A DNA stretch of 64,000 bases from Crocinitomicaceae bacterium (GTDB lineage Bacteria > Bacteroidota > Bacteroidia > Flavobacteriales_D > Crocinitomicaceae). Each line of letters begins with the position of its first letter. Position 1 is the first letter of the stretch. Both the position numbers and the translations under genes were made by a program. The DNA is taken from positions 1 through 64,000 of the forward strand of contig JAKVAR010000070.1 of the NCBI GenBank assembly GCA_022447585.1. The letters are read 5' to 3'. Under the pieces are notes generated by a model. That model made no database searches. It saw only the letters and a program-made list of their open reading frames with translations, and had not been told where the DNA came from. Of the stretch, positions 8,292 through 17,938 are shown in pieces.

Positions 8292-8516
8292 ATGAAAACG
8301 TATAACAAACTAATGCTTTACTTCTGGTTGTTAATGGCAGCCTTTTTGTTCATCGTTGTAACATACATGGCAATAACGGAAGGATTTCGTAAATGGGCAT
8401 TCTATTACGTTTTTGCTGGTATTGCATTACTCATGTTCATCGTTCGCAGATGGATGATAAAACGCATGAATAAGCACCTTAAACACCTAGAAGACGAAAA
8501 GCAAAAAGAGCAATAA
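8292..8516 (+). CDS. Small two-helix membrane protein
   Basis: 74 residues with two predicted transmembrane helices (LMLYFWLLMAAFLFIVVTYM and WAFYYVFAGIALLMFIVRRW) and a basic, charged C-terminal tail rich in Lys, His and Glu (KRMNKHLKHLEDEKQKEQ). The tail probably faces the cytoplasm by the positive-inside rule. Genes like this follow lptC in other flavobacteria, but no function is known to me. It may be cotranscribed with lptC or use the TATCTTTG box 14 bp upstream. No cysteine or catalytic motif is visible. Confidence 0.75.
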   Translation: MKTYNKLMLYFWLLMAAFLFIVVTYMAITEGFRKWAFYYVFAGIALLMFIVRRWMIKRMNKHLKHLEDEKQKEQ

Positions 8517-8675
8517 AACCGCTCATCTTAAATAAAGTTACTTTAAGTTGAAATATTGCTAATCAGCACTTTTAACGAAAATTCAACACTTCATTTCGTT
8601 ACTTTTGAGTAACAACCAATTTTATTCGTTGACACGTGTAACTTAATTTGGTTTTAATTTGTCTTATCTATTGAA

Positions 8676-11174
8676 ATGAAATCATTTACTGTCTACTTAT
8701 TGATATTAATATGTTGCCTAATGAATCATTCGCATGCGCAACAATTATTGACAGGAACAATTTCAGATGAAAATGGCATTGCAATTCCATTCGCGAAAAT
8801 CTACGTGAAGAACTCGGCAGAATTAAGAACGATAGCAAATATTGATGGCCAGTATGAAATGCGACTTTATCAGGGAGAGTATTTTTTGGTAATCAATGCT
8901 ATGGGATATGAGCAAGTGGAGGCATACGTTACGATTGAAGAATCGACAGTAACTAAGAACTATCAGTTATATCCAACAACCATTCAAGATATTGAAAAAG
9001 TGGATGTATCAGCGAAGAAAACAAACCCAGGAAGGGAAATCATGCTGAAAGTTGTTAAAAAAAGAGATGAGATAAACCCTTGGAACTATCCACACTCTGT
9101 TAACGGTTATATTAAAGCTTCAGAAAAAATAGATCGAAAAATAAAAGAGTCTAAAAAGAAGAAAAAACAGGAAGAATCAGAAAATTTAGATCCTGAGGGT
9201 ATTGAAGATCCATTCGCTGAGAAACGAAAATTAGATGAGGAACTTGCAAACAACATGAATCTCGTAGAAGTCGATTTTACACGTCATTTTGGAGGTGGAA
9301 CTAAAGTCAAGGAAATCAGAAATGCATATGATGCCAGAGGTTCAGAAAGAAACAATCTATACTATACAACTACTGTTAAATCCAATTTCAACTTTTTTAA
9401 AAATCTCCTGCACTTAGACGATTTGCATCAGACACCTGTCAGCTCCCCCATTTCAGGTCCAGGGATCCTCTCCTACAAATATCGTTTAGTGGAACAATAC
9501 GAAGAAGAGGGTCAAAAAATAAGTAAAATCAAAATTATCCCTAGAAACATTGCAACAACAACACTGGAAGGTTACATATATGTTATCGATACTCTATGGC
9601 TTGTCCAAAAACTTGAATTAACAATGGAAAAGGGTAATCTTCTTATCTACGACTACTTCTCAATCACACAAGAATTCGAGCACCCTGGAGACACTATTTG
9701 CCTGCTTAAAACACAAACCCTCGATTATGGTGTGAAATACAAAAATGAAACATCAACTTGCTCTACATTTACTGAATTTGAAGATTATAATTTTAAACCC
9801 AATTTTACTTCAAGATTTTTCAACAACGAACTCTCCGTAACAGAAAAAGAAGCATACGAAAAAGACTCTACCTATTGGAAAAACAAACGAGTTGGGACTT
9901 TAACTCCTGCAGAACGAGAATACATCGCTGTTAAAGATAGTATTGAGGATTATCGAAACCGAAAAGAATACCTAGACTCAATTGATGCAGCATTCAACAA
10001 AGTAACGGCCCTTAAAATATTGTGGTGGGGGGTTGACCATAGAAATAGAGCAAAGAAAACACAATGGACAATAAATTCACTAGCAGCTTTTGTTCGACCA
10101 ATTATGATTGCCGGCCCTAGACTTGCTCCTGGTTTCTCCTACTTCAAAAAATGGGAGAACGAACGCTTTATTGATTCTTATTCCGAATTCTCTGTAGGTC
10201 TTTTAAATGGTGACCCAAAAGGAGTTACGGATTGGAGGTTTAGATACGACCCTTTCCATTTCGGAACTCTTCGTGCGAACTTCTCTCACTCTTTCGATGT
10301 TATAAGAGGTTATGATGCCATTACACAAATTTATAAACGTGATAATTTCATTGAAGCTACAGATCTAACCATCGGACACAACTATGAGTTGATGAATGGT
10401 TTGTATCTAGACGCTGATATTAGTATGAGTGAGCGAAGAAGTTTAAAAGGTTATAAATTCGTCAATGTTGATGATGTTATACCGAACAATGACCCCAGTG
10501 AATTTGAAACGTACCAGGCTTTTATTATCGATGCAACACTAAGTTATACTCCAAACCAGAAATACATGCGGGAGCCTAATCAGAAAGTTTTATTAGGTTC
10601 CAAATGGCCAACGTTCTATATTTATTATGAGAAAGGTATTCAGGATATATTTGGAAGTGATGTAAATCACGATTATTTGCTTGGGGGAATCATGCAAACA
10701 TTTAAAATAGGAATGCTGGGAACATCTAGTTACCACCTCAAGTCTGGTCAGTTCTTGAATACAAAATCATTAAGGGATGCTGATCAAAAATTTCATAGAA
10801 GAAGTGATCCAATTTGGTTCTCAAACCCATTGCATTCATTTCAAGGATTGGATTCAACTCTGCCAAGTGAAAAGATTTTCCTTGAAGGACATTTTGTTCA
10901 TCATGATAATGGTGCTATTCTTAATAAAATCCCTTTCATGAAGAAAACAAGAATCGGATTAGTGATAGGCGCAGGTGCACTATACGTTCCGGAATTTGAT
11001 TGGGAACATTATGAAATACTCCTTGGATTAGAACGAAACTTTAAATTTTCAAAACGTAGACTAAGAATTGGAATCTACGGCGTTTTATCAGACGGGAATC
11101 AAATTAAACCTACTCCGAGTTGGAAAATATCATTCGCAATTCTGAACAATCGAAATTTAAAATGGAATTTTTAA
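8676..11174 (+). CDS. DUF5686 outer-membrane protein with carboxypeptidase-like plug
   Basis: An 832-residue exported protein: signal peptide to about residue 21 (ending HAQ), then a carboxypeptidase-regulatory-like Ig domain (about 22-105; GTISDENGIAIPFAKIYV and ANIDGQYEMRLYQGEYFLVI), then a long charged linker (KKKKKQEESENLDPEG), then the DUF5686 region with a C-terminal beta-barrel ending in NRNLKWNF, an aromatic terminal strand expected for Bam insertion. The architecture recalls TonB-dependent receptors without a plug or TonB box. The family is Bacteroidota-specific and of unknown function. It stands alone: 159 bp separates it from the upstream gene (with TACTTTTG at 8600-8607 as a possible -7 box), and 475 bp follows. 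Confidence 0.8.
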   Translation: MKSFTVYLLILICCLMNHSHAQQLLTGTISDENGIAIPFAKIYVKNSAELRTIANIDGQYEMRLYQGEYFLVINAMGYEQVEAYVTIEESTVTKNYQLYPTTIQDIEKVDVSAKKTNPGREIMLKVVKKRDEINPWNYPHSVNGYIKASEKIDRKIKESKKKKKQEESENLDPEGIEDPFAEKRKLDEELANNMNLVEVDFTRHFGGGTKVKEIRNAYDARGSERNNLYYTTTVKSNFNFFKNLLHLDDLHQTPVSSPISGPGILSYKYRLVEQYEEEGQKISKIKIIPRNIATTTLEGYIYVIDTLWLVQKLELTMEKGNLLIYDYFSITQEFEHPGDTICLLKTQTLDYGVKYKNETSTCSTFTEFEDYNFKPNFTSRFFNNELSVTEKEAYEKDSTYWKNKRVGTLTPAEREYIAVKDSIEDYRNRKEYLDSIDAAFNKVTALKILWWGVDHRNRAKKTQWTINSLAAFVRPIMIAGPRLAPGFSYFKKWENERFIDSYSEFSVGLLNGDPKGVTDWRFRYDPFHFGTLRANFSHSFDVIRGYDAITQIYKRDNFIEATDLTIGHNYELMNGLYLDADISMSERRSLKGYKFVNVDDVIPNNDPSEFETYQAFIIDATLSYTPNQKYMREPNQKVLLGSKWPTFYIYYEKGIQDIFGSDVNHDYLLGGIMQTFKIGMLGTSSYHLKSGQFLNTKSLRDADQKFHRRSDPIWFSNPLHSFQGLDSTLPSEKIFLEGHFVHHDNGAILNKIPFMKKTRIGLVIGAGALYVPEFDWEHYEILLGLERNFKFSKRRLRIGIYGVLSDGNQIKPTPSWKISFAILNNRNLKWNF

Positions 11175-11649
11175 ACTACATCCCATTCCACCAATAATAC
11201 TGGTTAAAGACTAGCTTCAAGCCTGCCAAATCAACTGAATTAACAAGTAAACAAAACTGCATTATTGAAGGGAAACCAACATAAGTATCAAACACCCAAA
11301 AACCAGCTTAAAAAAGAGGATTAAATAATCATAAATAGACTTTTTAAAGTATCCTTGAAGCAACTTATACCTTTCAACAACTGTATCTTCAGAAATCATA
11401 TTAAAATGAGCTAAGAACAAACTCAATTATAGAGCCTCAATAGTATTGTAGATAACACCACTCTTCGGACAACAAAAATAAACTTCCGGAATAAATGATT
11501 GCAGAATGTTAAATAGAACAGTAAACCTCATAAAAACAACAGAATAATTACTCAATAGTTCACTATGCACCAATTGAGCGTTTAATATTTGATAACCTCT
11601 CAAATCCTAAATAATTCTTTGTTACATTTGCGTAACTAAATTTTGGCAT
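11175..11649 (+). other. Intergenic region before kbl
   Basis: 475 bp without a convincing gene. The kbl promoter box lies at 11623-11630. A 45-codon reverse-strand frame (11262-11399) has a polar start and one hydrophobic stretch (LILFFKLVFGCLILMLVSL), but no visible ribosome site or promoter; I do not call it. Confidence 0.4.
11623..11630 (+). promoter_or_regulatory. -7 box of kbl
   Basis: TACATTTG matches TAnnTTTG and lies 19 bp before the kbl ATG. No clear TTG at -33. Confidence 0.45.
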
Positions 11650-12840
11650 ATGTACGGAAAATTAAAAGACCATCTTCAGGCTGAATTAAAGTCTATTGAA
11701 GAGGCAGGAATATATAAGAGAGAGCGTATTATTACTACTCCTCAAGGAGCTAATGTTCATGTTAATACTGGTGAAGACGTAGTGATTATGTGTGCGAATA
11801 ACTACTTGGGATTATCTTCAAACGAAGATGTAATTCAAGCAGCCAAAGACACTCTAGACACTCATGGTTTTGGTATGTCCTCTGTTCGCTTCATTTGTGG
11901 GACTCAAGACATCCACAAGGAACTAGAAGAGAAAATTGCTAAGTTTTATGGAACTGAAGATACTATCCTTTATGCTGCAGCTTTCGATGCCAATGGTGGA
12001 GTTTTTGAACCATTATTCACTGCAGAAGACGCTATTATTTCTGATGAATTAAATCATGCCTCTATTATTGATGGTGTTCGTTTATGTAAAGCACAGCGAT
12101 ACAGATATAAGCACTCTGACATGAATGACTTAGAAGACCAATTGAAAAAAGCCCAAGATCAACGTTTCAGAATAATCGTGACTGATGGTGTATTCTCAAT
12201 GGATGGTGACATTGCAAAAATGGATGAAATTTGTGCACTTGCGAACAAATATGATGCATTAGTGATGTCTGATGAATGCCACTCAGCTGGTTTCATAGGC
12301 AAAACCGGACGTGGTGTTCCTGAGCACTGTGGTGTTTCTGGTGAAGTTGATATTATCACAGGTACCTTAGGTAAAGCTCTCGGTGGAGCCATGGGAGGTT
12401 ATACAACTGGAAAGAAAGAAATTATTGACATGCTTCGTCAAAAGTCTCGACCATACTTATTCTCAAATTCGTTAGCCCCTTCAATCGTTGGAGCATCAAA
12501 CAAAGTATTTGATATTTTAAGCTCAACAACTGAATTAAGAGATACTTTAGAAGAAAACACAAAGTACTTTAAAGACCAAATTGTGGCTGCTGGTTTCGAC
12601 ATTAAGCCGGGAGAATCTCCAATCGTTCCTATTATGCTTTATGATGCTGCGTTATCTCAAAAGTTTGCTGACATGTTATTAGAAGAGGGAGTTTACGCTA
12701 TCGGATTCTTCTATCCTGTTGTAGGAAAAGGTCAAGCGCGTATTAGAACTCAAATATCTGCAGCACATACAAAAGCTGATTTGGACAAAGCAGCGTCAGC
12801 TTTCATTAAGGTTGGAAAAGCTCTAAATGTAATTAACTAA
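11650..12840 (+). CDS. kbl: Glycine C-acetyltransferase (2-amino-3-ketobutyrate CoA ligase)
   Basis: PLP enzyme of the alpha-oxoamine synthase family that splits 2-amino-3-ketobutyrate with CoA into glycine and acetyl-CoA, the second step of threonine breakdown. The 396 residues match E. coli Kbl closely in length. Visible motifs: [47 protein letters not shown], the cofactor aspartate block [13 protein letters not shown], and [14 protein letters not shown] with the PLP-binding Lys. The related BioF, HemA and SPT enzymes share the fold, but [13 protein letters not shown] and the high overall similarity favour Kbl. A threonine dehydrogenase gene is not adjacent. The GNAT gene starts 2 bp after its stop, so the two are probably cotranscribed. 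Confidence 0.93.
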   Translation: MYGKLKDHLQAELKSIEEAGIYKRERIITTPQGANVHVNTGEDVVIMCANNYLGLSSNEDVIQAAKDTLDTHGFGMSSVRFICGTQDIHKELEEKIAKFYGTEDTILYAAAFDANGGVFEPLFTAEDAIISDELNHASIIDGVRLCKAQRYRYKHSDMNDLEDQLKKAQDQRFRIIVTDGVFSMDGDIAKMDEICALANKYDALVMSDECHSAGFIGKTGRGVPEHCGVSGEVDIITGTLGKALGGAMGGYTTGKKEIIDMLRQKSRPYLFSNSLAPSIVGASNKVFDILSSTTELRDTLEENTKYFKDQIVAAGFDIKPGESPIVPIMLYDAALSQKFADMLLEEGVYAIGFFYPVVGKGQARIRTQISAAHTKADLDKAASAFIKVGKALNVIN

Positions 12841-12842
12841 TA

Positions 12843-13361
12843 ATGATACAACTAGGCAGATTATCTGAAGTTGAAACAATTATTAAGCTCACTAAAGCCT
12901 GCGGCAGGAATTTACGTGAGAATGGGATTGATCAATGGGATGAAAATTATCCAGACATTGAAAGTATAACAAACGACATTCAGACAAACACTTTGTTCAC
13001 CTATAAAATGGATGGACAAATTGTAGGAATAGTTGTTTTAAATGAAATTCAAGATGAAGAGTACGCTGAAATTAATTGGCGTACTCCCATTGATTCAAAA
13101 AATATTGTTGTTCATCGATTGGCCGTTTCTCCAAAACATCAAAGAAAAGGGATAGCGCGAAAGATGATGGATTTTGCAGAAAAATTCGCTTTAGATAATA
13201 ATTATGATTCAATTCGTTTGGACACTTTTAGTCAAAACCCAAGGAATCAAAAATTCTATTTAAGCCGCGGTTATCAGGAGCTAGGATCGGTCTTCTTAAA
13301 GTATAAAAAAGATTACCCCTATATCTGTTATGACATATTAGCAAATGAATTAAATCCTTAG
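12843..13361 (+). CDS. GNAT-family N-acetyltransferase
   Basis: 172 residues of the GCN5-related acetyltransferase fold. The acetyl-CoA pyrophosphate loop is HQRKGIARKMMDFAE, after the beta4 strand VVHRLAVSPK, and the later block IRLDTFSQNPRNQKFYLSRGYQELG is the usual motif B with the YxxxGY-like end. The N-terminal part (CGRNLRENGIDQWDENYPD) resembles single-domain GNATs that often act on small amines or amino acids, but the acceptor is unknown. It begins 2 bp after kbl and probably shares its transcript, hinting at a link with threonine/glycine metabolism (inference only). Confidence 0.85.
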   Translation: MIQLGRLSEVETIIKLTKACGRNLRENGIDQWDENYPDIESITNDIQTNTLFTYKMDGQIVGIVVLNEIQDEEYAEINWRTPIDSKNIVVHRLAVSPKHQRKGIARKMMDFAEKFALDNNYDSIRLDTFSQNPRNQKFYLSRGYQELGSVFLKYKKDYPYICYDILANELNP

Positions 13362-13386
13362 TAACTTTTATAAATTAGAATATTAC

Positions 13387-13394
13387 TATATTTG
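13387..13394 (+). promoter_or_regulatory. -7 box before the acidic secreted protein
   Basis: TATATTTG, an exact TAnnTTTG match, ends 6 bp before ATG 13401, so the message would be leaderless or nearly so. It may also drive the SulP and carbonic anhydrase genes. Confidence 0.45.
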
Positions 13395-13400
13395 AGTTTA

Positions 13401-13718
13401 ATGAGATTCTTGCTAACCATATTTCTAATTCTATTCACAGGTCAATTAGTCTTGAGTAACATTAACGTTTTGACTTCTAATTCGGAAGAGAAAATTGTCT
13501 ATGACATCCAGGATGAGGGACAAGAGGATGATACAGAAAATGAACCTGAAAAAGAAGACTCAGAAAAAGAGGAAGATGAAGATGAGAAAGATCAAAATTC
13601 AAATTACTTTATCTCCCAACAAAAAGATTTGCAAAGTAAACTTCTAGAATATCAACACAGGTATTCAATCTATCCAAGTATCTGCTTAAACACACCTTAT
13701 TCTCCACCTGATGCTTAA
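13401..13718 (+). CDS. Small secreted acidic protein, unknown function
   Basis: Start at ATG 13401 (a TTG at 13392 lies inside the promoter box). The N-terminus is a signal peptide (MRFLLTIFLILFTGQLVLSN). The middle is extremely acidic, with long Glu/Asp runs (EDDTENEPEKEDSEKEEDED), followed by a short C-terminal segment with a glutamine/leucine helix and a Pro/Tyr-rich end (TPYSPPDA). No domain recognised. It lies 46 bp ahead of the SulP transporter and probably shares its transcript. The acidic patch could bind cations in the periplasm, but this is a guess. Confidence 0.6.
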   Translation: MRFLLTIFLILFTGQLVLSNINVLTSNSEEKIVYDIQDEGQEDDTENEPEKEDSEKEEDEDEKDQNSNYFISQQKDLQSKLLEYQHRYSIYPSICLNTPYSPPDA

Positions 13719-13763
13719 CTGATTATATCGGCAGTAGATTATCAATTAGTTAAGTATTATTTT

Positions 13764-15335
13764 ATGAATTATTTTAAAAATTTAGGTAAAGATTTACCTG
13801 CAGGGTTAGTCGTATTTTTAGTGGCTATTCCACTTTGTTTAGGAATCGCTCTAGGTTCTGAAGTCCCCCCATTTTCAGGCTTAATAGCGGGTATTGTTGG
13901 GGGTATTGTTGTAGGTGTAATTTCAAACTCAAGAATAGGAGTTTCAGGTCCTGCAGCCGGATTAATTGCCATAATCATTACAGCTATGGCAACATTTAAA
14001 TCAGAGTTAATTGCTGATGGAGTTGCTCCGGATGATGTTAACTTGATGGCTCTTCAAATGTTAGGATTCTCTGTTCTAATATCTGGAATATTCCAAATGT
14101 TATTGGGTTTTGCAAAAGCGGGTGTTATTGCTTATTATTTCCCCAATGTTGTCATTAAAGGTATGCTTTCTGCTATCGGACTTATCCTTATTAAGAAGCA
14201 ATTATCAAACGGGTTAGGTTATGATAAAGGCGCACTGAAAGATCAATTAGGATTAGCGGCAGATGCTGATCTATCTTTTTGGCAAGAAATTAAAGGGATC
14301 TTTATGTTTCCTGATCAAATGTCTCTAGTTATTATTGGAGTAACTTTGGTTTCATTGCTGATACTAATTCTATGGGAAACAAAATTCATCAAGAATTCTT
14401 TCCTAGGATATGTACCAGGTGCAGTTTTAGTTGTAGGTCTTGGAATCATATTCGTGTTAATGACGGGTAGCTTAATTCCAGATAACTTCAGAGTAGACTT
14501 AGGTGTTTCAGGAAAAAGTTTTTCTCAATTATTTGCCTTTCCATTATTTGAAAAATTCGGCTCAAGCTCAGTTTGGATTACAGCTGTTACGATAGCTATT
14601 GTTGCAAGTATCGAAACACTTCTTTGTGTTGAAGCTACCGACAAATTAGATCCAGAAAAGCACGTAACCAACCCTAACCGTGAGTTAATTGCCCAAGGTG
14701 CTGGTAATATCGTTTCAGGTTCACTTGGAGGATTACCAATTACTCAAGTTATTGTGCGCAGTTCAGCAAATATTGGTGCAGGTGGAAAGACAAAAACGTC
14801 AGCAATCTTCCATGGTATCCTCATTGTTGCAAGTATTGCATTAATACCCAACGTTTTGAACCTTATCCCTTATGCTAGTTTAGCTGCCATTCTATTCGTA
14901 GTCGGTTATAAATTGGCAAAACCAGCCTTATTTGCAACAATATTTAAAAAAGGATGGGAAGAATTCCTTCCGTTTATTGCAACTATTGTTGGTATTTTAG
15001 CTACTGACCTGTTGAAAGGAATTGGGATCGGATTAATATTTTCTATCTTCTATATTCTTAAGCGTAATTACAATCATAATTATGTAATAAAAGAAGAAGC
15101 AGATAATAAGGTAGTTCGAATGACATTGTCGGAAGAAGTTACTTTCTTGAATAAGGCAAGTATTATTCAGTATCTTCATGCAGCACCTGAAGGAATCAAA
15201 ATGATTATTGATGGATCAAATTGTAAGTCTATTAACTACGACATCTTAGAAGCGATTGGTGAGTTTAAAGATTTTGGGTCAAAAGAAAAAAACATTGATT
15301 TGGAATTAATTAATATTCCAGCATTATCTAAATAA
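13764..15335 (+). CDS. SulP-family anion transporter (probable bicarbonate importer)
   Basis: 523 residues: a SulP membrane domain of about 10-14 helices (opening DLPAGLVVFLVAIPLCLGIALGSEVPPFSGLIAG, the conserved SulP start; then VSGPAAGLIAIIITAMA and ETLLCVEATDKLDP, NRELIAQGAGNIVSGSLGGLP) and a short C-terminal STAS domain (from about residue 445; VRMTLSEEVTFLNKASI, MIIDGSNCKSINYDILEAI). SulP proteins carry sulfate, bicarbonate, dicarboxylates or chloride. The adjacent beta-carbonic anhydrase 12 bp downstream points to sodium-dependent bicarbonate uptake like cyanobacterial BicA (inference from context). Both genes share one transcript ending at the terminator near 15944. Confidence 0.88.
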   Translation: MNYFKNLGKDLPAGLVVFLVAIPLCLGIALGSEVPPFSGLIAGIVGGIVVGVISNSRIGVSGPAAGLIAIIITAMATFKSELIADGVAPDDVNLMALQMLGFSVLISGIFQMLLGFAKAGVIAYYFPNVVIKGMLSAIGLILIKKQLSNGLGYDKGALKDQLGLAADADLSFWQEIKGIFMFPDQMSLVIIGVTLVSLLILILWETKFIKNSFLGYVPGAVLVVGLGIIFVLMTGSLIPDNFRVDLGVSGKSFSQLFAFPLFEKFGSSSVWITAVTIAIVASIETLLCVEATDKLDPEKHVTNPNRELIAQGAGNIVSGSLGGLPITQVIVRSSANIGAGGKTKTSAIFHGILIVASIALIPNVLNLIPYASLAAILFVVGYKLAKPALFATIFKKGWEEFLPFIATIVGILATDLLKGIGIGLIFSIFYILKRNYNHNYVIKEEADNKVVRMTLSEEVTFLNKASIIQYLHAAPEGIKMIIDGSNCKSINYDILEAIGEFKDFGSKEKNIDLELINIPALSK

Positions 15336-15347
15336 AATAAAAACATT

Positions 15348-15917
15348 ATGAACACAGATCAAATCATTGAGAAATTAAAAACAGGGAATGCAAATTTTGT
15401 TGCAGACAAATTAGATGGAAAATTACAAGATAGCGTTAGAAGAGAAGAGTTAACAAGCGGTCAAGCTCCTCATACAATTGTATTGAGTTGCGCAGACAGT
15501 CGCGTAGTTCCAGAACTAGCGTTTGACTCCGGACTAGGAGAACTTTTCGTTGTTCGTGTTGCAGGAAATGTTGCTAACACTTCTTCAATGGCAAGTATAG
15601 AGTACGCTGTTGCTCATTTAGGAACTAAAGTTATCGTTGTATTAGGTCACCAAAGCTGCGGTGCTGTTACTGCTGCTATTGCAGGCGGAGATAACGGATA
15701 TAATTTAAACCACTTATTATCACATGTTGCTCCTGCTATCGCGGCTTCTGAAGATGGAGCTCCTGTAAACGATGTAGTTAAAACAAATGCTAAATTGAAT
15801 GCTGAAGAATTAGTTAATCGTTCAGCGATCATCAAAAATGCAGTTGAAACTGGCGGGTTAAAAATTGTTTCTGCATACTACAATCTAGATTCAGGAAAAG
15901 TTGATTTCTTAGATTAA
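15348..15917 (+). CDS. Beta-class carbonic anhydrase
   Basis: Zinc enzyme interconverting CO2 and bicarbonate in the cytoplasm. 189 residues, near the lower limit for the class. The zinc ligands are visible: Cys and Asp/Arg in LSCADSRVVPE, and His and Cys in LGHQSCGAVTAAI; the AGN block (VRVAGNVANTSSMASIEYAV) is also present. The C-terminus ends GGLKIVSAYYNLDSGKVDFLD, as in typical family members. Together with the SulP transporter 12 bp upstream it forms a bicarbonate-handling pair, supplying bicarbonate to carboxylases or buffering pH. A strong intrinsic terminator follows 26 bp later. Confidence 0.93.
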   Translation: MNTDQIIEKLKTGNANFVADKLDGKLQDSVRREELTSGQAPHTIVLSCADSRVVPELAFDSGLGELFVVRVAGNVANTSSMASIEYAVAHLGTKVIVVLGHQSCGAVTAAIAGGDNGYNLNHLLSHVAPAIAASEDGAPVNDVVKTNAKLNAEELVNRSAIIKNAVETGGLKIVSAYYNLDSGKVDFLD

Positions 15918-15943
15918 TAATTCAGTTACAACATCTATATATA

Positions 15944-15980
15944 GGGTGCACTTCAATTTGGAGTTGCACCCTTTTTTTTT
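15944..15980 (+). terminator. Intrinsic terminator after the carbonic anhydrase
   Basis: GGGTGCA pairs with TGCACCC (15944-15950 with 15965-15971), followed by nine T. About 250 bp without a gene follow before the next stop codon. Confidence 0.88.
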
Positions 15981-16231
15981 GTCGAATGAATTCAGAACAA
16001 CTCATTCGACAAATAAAATTTTCACTTGACGAAATAAATTAAAATGTGATTCAGGAAATCCTCTTAAACGCCCTCAGAAAATGCATTAAGGTATAGAAGA
16101 ATTAAATAAAATAGCTTTTTCTATCAGAAATAATTTATCCAGGGATTCGATTGATCTTATTGTAAGACGCAGTATTGGTTCCTTCTGTCAATAACCCGAC
16201 AAAAGATTCAACTAACCACTAATCGAAAACA

Positions 16232-17776
16232 TCATCTCTTTAGTTGTCTTTTACGTATAACTTCCTCAACTGGAACTCCCTCTATCCTACTCGTTAGCCA
16301 AGAAATTAAATCTAAGTAAAGTAATGGTCTTTGCTCATAAGGATTATTAAAAATAACCTGTAAACTATCTCGTAACTCAGTAAATGGATCGCTCATTTCA
16401 TTACGATTCATATTGATAGATTTACGTATAAAGTCAATTATCAATCGCTGTACTTCTTGTAAATCGCCATATTTCATTAAAAATCTATATGTACTTTTTA
16501 ATTGGTACTCAACTAAATCATCATTCCCTATTTCATAATGGGCGACTAAGTTCAAAATTCGGGCAAAGCATTGAACATCCTGCTTTAAGTACTTCTCTTT
16601 AACCTCTGAATGGATTATCCTATTCAAATGAAAAATACACTTTTTGAAATCGTCAGCTCCGAAGTATAAACAAGCAATTTTATATTGAAAAACCTGCTCT
16701 CTATTCTGATCTAAAAAAGACTCGTTACAAGATAACCATTGTGTTAACTCTGCAACAAATTCATCATTACCCCTAAACTTTCCATTCAAGAATCGATAAT
16801 TTAATTCCCCTACATAATTGTATATATCGGACAATAGGGTCGTGTTATAATCGAACTTTGACTTTCGTTGAGAAATAAACTCTTGAAAATCCTTATACAC
16901 TGATTCAAATTGACGGGGTTTATTGGAATAAAATAAGGCTGACATTGCATTGTGCATCCCCTTCAAATATAAAATCGGCTCCTTATTCATAAGCAGTTCA
17001 TTTGAACGAAGTAGCGACAACCAATCAGAAGCATGACGATAACATTTAACGAAATTTTGAGTAATAAAGTAATACCAAGTAAAAGCCATTTGCTTATACA
17101 CCATACCTTGCAAGGAAATATTAGTATCATCCAAATCATTTGTTCTAGAAATGAAGAACTCCTCTACTTTTGTGAATTGTCTTTCATTTTTTACATGACC
17201 ATATTTCAAATAATAATCATAAAGTAATAGAGCTACATTCGACCAATGATCTCTAATTTCTAATTGCTTTCTAATTAACTCATTTGTATCAACAATACTT
17301 TTAGCCCTGTCTTCACCACTATCTGTAACATAGAATAATTCAATTCTACGTTCCATCTCAATGACAGCATGTATAGCAAGATCATCTTCTATATCTTCGG
17401 AGAACTGTCTTGCCTTTCTTAATTGCTCTAAACTTTGAAAATATAACCCTTTAGAATAAAGAACATTTGCAAAACTTAGTAATTCATATACTTTGACGGA
17501 TACATCATTGCGATGCAATAGGCGAAGACTATTCAAAAGTTGCTCATATAAATGTGCTTTCAAATTGGATAAAGCACTTTGACTAGTCTTAGGAAATAGG
17601 ATTCTAATCTTATCTGAATTATACTTATGGGATTTATCCAAATGGTCAAAAAGAACTAAAAATTTAACATCTTTTTCCGAAAAATTGCGTTTCGCATAGA
17701 GACGAAAATGCCTCTTCTCCGCTTTTGAAAGAGACTTTATTAAATCATAAAGAGCATTCGCGTTTGCCTTGGACAT
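16232..17776 (-). CDS. Conserved helical (TPR-like) protein of unknown function
   Basis: Start set at ATG 17776 (MSKANANALYDLIKSLSKAEKRHF); another in-frame ATG lies 24 bp upstream. About 514 residues, cytoplasmic, no signal peptide or membrane segment. The composition is helical, with repeated pairs of Tyr/Leu-rich helices such as FANVLYSKGLYFQSLEQLRKAR and KIACLYFGADDFKKCIFHLNRII that look like degenerate tetratricopeptide repeats. The N-terminal block KSLSKAEKRHFRLYAKRNF is a recurring start of a Bacteroidota protein family with no known role (recalled). It diverges from leuA; the 162-bp gap holds promoters for both. No enzymatic motif. Confidence 0.65.
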   Translation of the reverse strand: MSKANANALYDLIKSLSKAEKRHFRLYAKRNFSEKDVKFLVLFDHLDKSHKYNSDKIRILFPKTSQSALSNLKAHLYEQLLNSLRLLHRNDVSVKVYELLSFANVLYSKGLYFQSLEQLRKARQFSEDIEDDLAIHAVIEMERRIELFYVTDSGEDRAKSIVDTNELIRKQLEIRDHWSNVALLLYDYYLKYGHVKNERQFTKVEEFFISRTNDLDDTNISLQGMVYKQMAFTWYYFITQNFVKCYRHASDWLSLLRSNELLMNKEPILYLKGMHNAMSALFYSNKPRQFESVYKDFQEFISQRKSKFDYNTTLLSDIYNYVGELNYRFLNGKFRGNDEFVAELTQWLSCNESFLDQNREQVFQYKIACLYFGADDFKKCIFHLNRIIHSEVKEKYLKQDVQCFARILNLVAHYEIGNDDLVEYQLKSTYRFLMKYGDLQEVQRLIIDFIRKSINMNRNEMSDPFTELRDSLQVIFNNPYEQRPLLYLDLISWLTSRIEGVPVEEVIRKRQLKR

Positions 17777-17888
17777 GTGAAATGTTATTAATTCAAACAT
17801 CTGATAAACAGAAGTTTAATGTTAAAATTCAATATTTTAAAATCTGAATAATTGAATTATTTGATTTTAATTCTAAGCACTTCAAAAA

Positions 17889-17896
17889 TATATTTG
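17889..17896 (+). promoter_or_regulatory. -7 box of the leu operon
   Basis: TATATTTG, an exact TAnnTTTG match. Initiation near 17902 would place the in-frame ATG at 17852 upstream of the transcript, which supports the GTG start at 17939 for leuA. Confidence 0.5.
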
Positions 17897-17938
17897 AACC
17901 GAATAGCACAGCACAACATTAACAAGAAAAACGACATT

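Noticed and set aside
11262-11399. Reverse-strand 45-codon frame with a hydrophobic C-terminus
   Set aside because: No promoter, no ribosome site, no recognisable family; AT-rich DNA easily gives hydrophobic short frames.
16000-16231. Gap after the carbonic anhydrase terminator examined for small RNA or gene
   Set aside because: Only AT-rich sequence without promoter box, hairpin with T run, or frame of interest was seen.
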